From positions 1 through 25,000 of the forward strand of contig RPFO01000797.1 of NCBI GenBank assembly GCA_009746045.1: a stretch of 25,000 nt of DNA. The letters run 5' to 3'. Source of the DNA: Mesostigma viride (lineage: Eukaryota > Streptophyta > Mesostigmatophyceae > Mesostigmatales > Mesostigmataceae). Shown here in pieces: positions 21,320 to 25,000 of the stretch; position 1 is the first letter of the stretch; each line of letters begins with the position of its first letter. The translations under genes were made by a program, and so were the position numbers. The notes under the pieces were generated by a model. The model ran no database searches. It saw only the letters and a program-made list of their open reading frames with translations, and was not told where the DNA came from.

Positions 21320-24300
21320 ATGCACGCAACTTAGGGCTGGCATGCACACACATGTACATACACCATGCACGCAAGGGGCCGGCTGCATGCACACACACGT
21401 ACACACACCATGCACGGAAGGGGCGGCTGCACACACATGTACATACACCATGCACGCAAGGGGCCGGCTGCACTCACACGTACACACACCGCGCACGTAG
21501 ATCCACCGCGCACGCAAGGGACGGCTGCACTCACATGTACATACACCATGCACGCAAGGGGCGGCTGCACACACGTGTACATACACCATGCACGCAAGGG
21601 GCGAGTGCACGCACACTTACACACACACCGCGCACGCAAGGGGCAAGTGCACACACACGTACATCCACCGCGCACGCAAGGGGCAACTGCACACACACGT
21701 ACACACACCATGCACGCTTGGGGCGACGGCACACACACGTACATACACCGCGCACGCAAGGGGCGGCTGCACACACACGTACACACACCATGCACGCAAG
21801 GGGCGGCTGCACACACACGTACATCCACCGCGCACGCAAGGGCCGGCTGCACTCACATGTACACACACCACGCACGCAAGGGACGCCTGCACACACACGT
21901 ACACACACCATGCACGCTTGGGGCGACGGCACTCACATGTACATACACCACGCACGCAAGGGACGCCTGCACACACGTACATCCACCGCGCACGCAAGGG
22001 GCGAGTGCACACACACGTACATCCACCGCGCACGCAAGGGGCGGCTGCACACACACGTACATCCACCGCGCACGCAAGGGGCGGCTGCACACACACGTAC
22101 ACACACCATGCACGCAAGGAGCGACTGCACGCACACTTACACACACCGCGCACGCAAGGGCCGGCTGCACTCACGTGTACATACACCATGCACGCAAGGG
22201 GCGAGTGCGCACACACGTACATCCACCGCGCACGCAAGGGGCGAATGCACACACACGTACATACACCGCGTACGCAAGGGCCGGCTGCACTCACATGTAC
22301 ATACACCATGCACGCAAGGGGCGGCTGCACACACATGTACACTAACCATGCACGGAAGGGACGGCTGCACACAAACGTACATACACCGCGCACGCAAGGG
22401 CCAGCTGCACACACACGTACACACACCATGCACGGAAGGGGCGGCTGCACACACATGTACACACACCATGCACGCAAGGAGCGACTGCAGGCACACTTAC
22501 ACACACCGCGCACTCAAGGGGCGGCTGCACACACACGTACACACACCATGCACGCAAGGAGCGACTGCACGCACACTTACACACACCGCGCACGCAAGGG
22601 CCGGCTGCACTCACGTGTACATACACCATGCACGCAAGGGGCCGGCTGCATGCACACACACGTACACACACCATGCACGGAAGGGGCGGCTGCACACACA
22701 TGTACATACACCATGCACGCAAGGGGCCGGCTGCACTCACACGTACACACACCGCGCACGTAGATCCACCGCGCACGCAAGGGACGGCTACCCACACACG
22801 TACATCCACTGCGCACGCACGGGGCGACTGCACACACATGTACATACACCATGCACGCAAGGGCCGGCTGCACACACACGTACATACACCGCGCACGCAA
22901 GGGGCGGCTGCACACACACGTACATCCACCGCGCACGCAAGGGGCAACTGCACACACACGTACACACACCGCGCACGCAAGGGGCGGCTGCACACACATG
23001 TACATCCACCGCGCACGCAAGGGGCCGGCTGCACTCACATGTACATACACCATGCACGCAAGGGGCGGCTGCACACACGTGTACATACACCATGCACGCA
23101 AGGGGCGGCTGCACACACACGTACATCCACCGCGCACGCAAGGGGCGGCTGCACACACACGTACACACACCATGCACGCAAGGGCCGGCATGCACACACC
23201 CGTACACACACCATGCACGCAAGGAGCGACTGCACACACACGTACATACACCGCGCACGCAAGGGGCGGCTGCACACACACGTACACACACCATGCACGC
23301 AAGGGGCAACTGCACACACACGTACACACACCATGCACGCAAGGGGCGGCTGCACACACACGTACATCCACCGCGCACGCAAGGGGCGGCTGCACACACA
23401 CGTACACACACCATGCACGCAAGGGCCGGCATGCACACACATGTACATACACCATGCACGCAAGGGGCGGCTGCACACCCACGTACACACACCATGCACG
23501 GAAGGGGCGGCTGCACACACATGTACATACACCATGCACGCAAGGGGCCGGCTGCACTCACACGTACACACACCGCGCACGTAGATCCACCGCGCACGCA
23601 AGGGACGGCTACCCACACACGTACATCCACTGCGCACGCACGTGGCGACTGCACACACATGTACATACACCATGCACGCAAGGGCCGGCTGCACACACAC
23701 GTACATACACCGCGCACGCAAGGGGCGGCTGCACACACACGTACATCCACCGCGCACGCAAGGGGCAACTGCACACACACGTACACACACGCGCACGCAA
23801 GGGGCGGCTGCACACACATGTACATCCACCGCGCACGCAAGGGGCCGGCTGCACTCACATGTACATACACCATGCACGCAAGGGGCGGCTGCACACACGT
23901 GTACATACACCATGCACGCAAGGGGCGAGTGCACGCACACTTACACACACACCGCGCACGCAAGGAGCGACTGCACTCACACGTACATACACCGCGCACG
24001 CAAGGGCCGGCTGCACTCACATGTACACACACCATGCACGCAAGGGGCGGCTGCACACACATGTACATACACCGCGCACGTAGATCCACCGCGCACGCAA
24101 GGGACGGCTACCCACACACGTACATCCACTGCGCACGCACGGGTCGACTGCACACACATGTACATACACCATGCACGCAAGGGGCGGCTGCACACACATG
24201 TACATACACCGCGCACGCAAGGGGCAACTGCCCACACATGTACATCCACCGCGCACGCAAGGGTCGGCTGCACTCACATGTACATACTCGCGCACGCAAG

Positions 24301-25000
24301 GGGCGGCTGCACACCCACGTACACACACCATGCACGCAAGGGCCGGCATGCACACACACGTACATACACCGCGCACGCAAGGGGCGGCTGCACACACACG
24401 TACACACACCATGCACGGAAGGGGCGGCTGCACACACATGTACATACACCATGCACGCAAGGGCCGGCTGCACTCACATGTACATACACCGCGCACGCAA
24501 GGGGCGGCTGCACACACACGTACACACACCATGCACGGAAGGGGCGGCTGCACACACATGTACATACACCATGCACGCAAGGGGCCGGCTGCACTCACAC
24601 GTACACACACCGCGCACGTAGATCCACCGCGCACGCAAGGGACGGCTACCCACACACGTACATCCACTGCGCACGCAAGGGGCGGCATGCACACACACGT
24701 ACATACACCGCGCACGCAAGGGGCGGCTGCACACACACGTACACACACCATGCACGCAAGGGGCGGCTGCACACACACGTACATCCACCGCGCACGCAAG
24801 GGGCGGCTGCACACACACGTACACACACCATGCACGCAAGGGCCGGCTGCACACACACGTACACACACCATGCACGCTTGGGGCGACGGCACTCACATGT
24901 ACATACACCGCGCACGCAAGGGGCGGCTGCACACACACGTACACACACCATGCACGCAAGGGGCGGCTGCACACACATGTACATACACCATGCACGCAAG
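21320..25000. repeat. Satellite sub-domain with a distinct variant set
   Basis: From about 21.3 kb new variants appear that were not noticed earlier in the window. One is the core CATGCACGGAAGG (near 21413, 22352, 22433, 22676, 23497, 24415 and 24535). Another is a truncated junction CGCACGTAGATCC, with TAG at 21498, 22761, 23582, 24081 and 24619, usually followed by GGGACGGCTACCCAC. Older variants such as the GCACGCTTGG form become rare. A 440 bp stretch near 22660-23100 repeats near 23480-23920 at an offset of 821 bp. This is a separately homogenised higher-order domain. Confidence 0.75.

Larger units (their letters stand above)
15754..25000. repeat. Satellite array, segment 3 (runs off the window)
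   Basis: It continues the same 40 bp satellite in the phase left at 13740. Up to about 21.3 kb it uses the same variant set as segments 1 and 2. It has truncated-monomer markers CATGCACGTACATCC at 16092 and 19852, and TGTAAATACACC monomers at 15920, 17952 and 19680. After that the composition changes (see 21320-25000). No gene is seen. Confidence 0.98.

Noticed and set aside
16012-24621. 2869-codon forward frame, and 18084-21500
   Set aside because: Same artefact. Both end only where a truncated monomer brings in TAG (CGCACGTAGATCC).
257-24999. Many minus-strand Cys/Val-rich frames over the satellite
   Set aside because: They are antisense readings of the repeat. Most end at monomers with CTCACATG, which gives TGA in one minus frame. 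Boundaries follow monomer type, not gene structure.

Overview
No protein-coding or RNA gene in this window is supported. About 21 kb of the 25 kb is one tandem satellite with a monomer of about 40 bp, and it runs off both ends of the window. It is interrupted by two same-strand insertions of about 2.0 kb at 8255-10265 and 13741-15753. The DNA looks eukaryotic. A GC-rich host with TGTAA-type polyadenylation signals in the inserts is compatible with a volvocine or other chlorophyte green alga, but that assignment is tentative.

Layout: satellite segment 1 (1-8254), insertion 1 (8255-10265), satellite segment 2 (10266-13740), insertion 2 (13741-15753), satellite segment 3 (15754-25000). The monomer has a core GCACGCAAGGGGCGGCTG followed by a CA-rich tail centred on CGTA. 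Core and tail variants recur in the same order over hundreds to thousands of bases, so the satellite has nested higher-order repeats. Examples are a 1053 bp duplication (11376-12428 = 12665-13717) and a block repeated at an offset of 3760 bp (15754 onward = 19514 onward). From about 21.3 kb onward the array changes to a different set of variants.

The best find is the architecture of the two insertions. Each reads A1 (315 bp), internal (940 or 942 bp), B1 (207 bp), A2 (315 bp), a 27 bp linker, B2 (207 bp). A1 equals A2 and B1 equals B2 within each insertion, while the two insertions differ from each other. These are split direct repeats, the arrangement known from PAT-like members of the DIRS order of tyrosine-recombinase retrotransposons (families such as TOC1 of Chlamydomonas and Kangaroo of Volvox). 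Both insertions interrupt a monomer with no target-site duplication. This can be read exactly because near-identical uninterrupted copies of both target sites lie elsewhere in the window. The internal segment has no reverse transcriptase, RNase H or recombinase coding capacity, so these would be very short non-autonomous elements that depend on a partner.

The very long open frames (up to about 2,870 codons, in several frames at once) arise because the monomer contains no stop codon in any forward frame and 40 is not a multiple of 3. They should not be annotated as genes. The first roughly 1.6 kb carries many small indels relative to clean copies of the same monomers elsewhere, and these thin out to the right. 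A low-accuracy contig end is the simplest reading.
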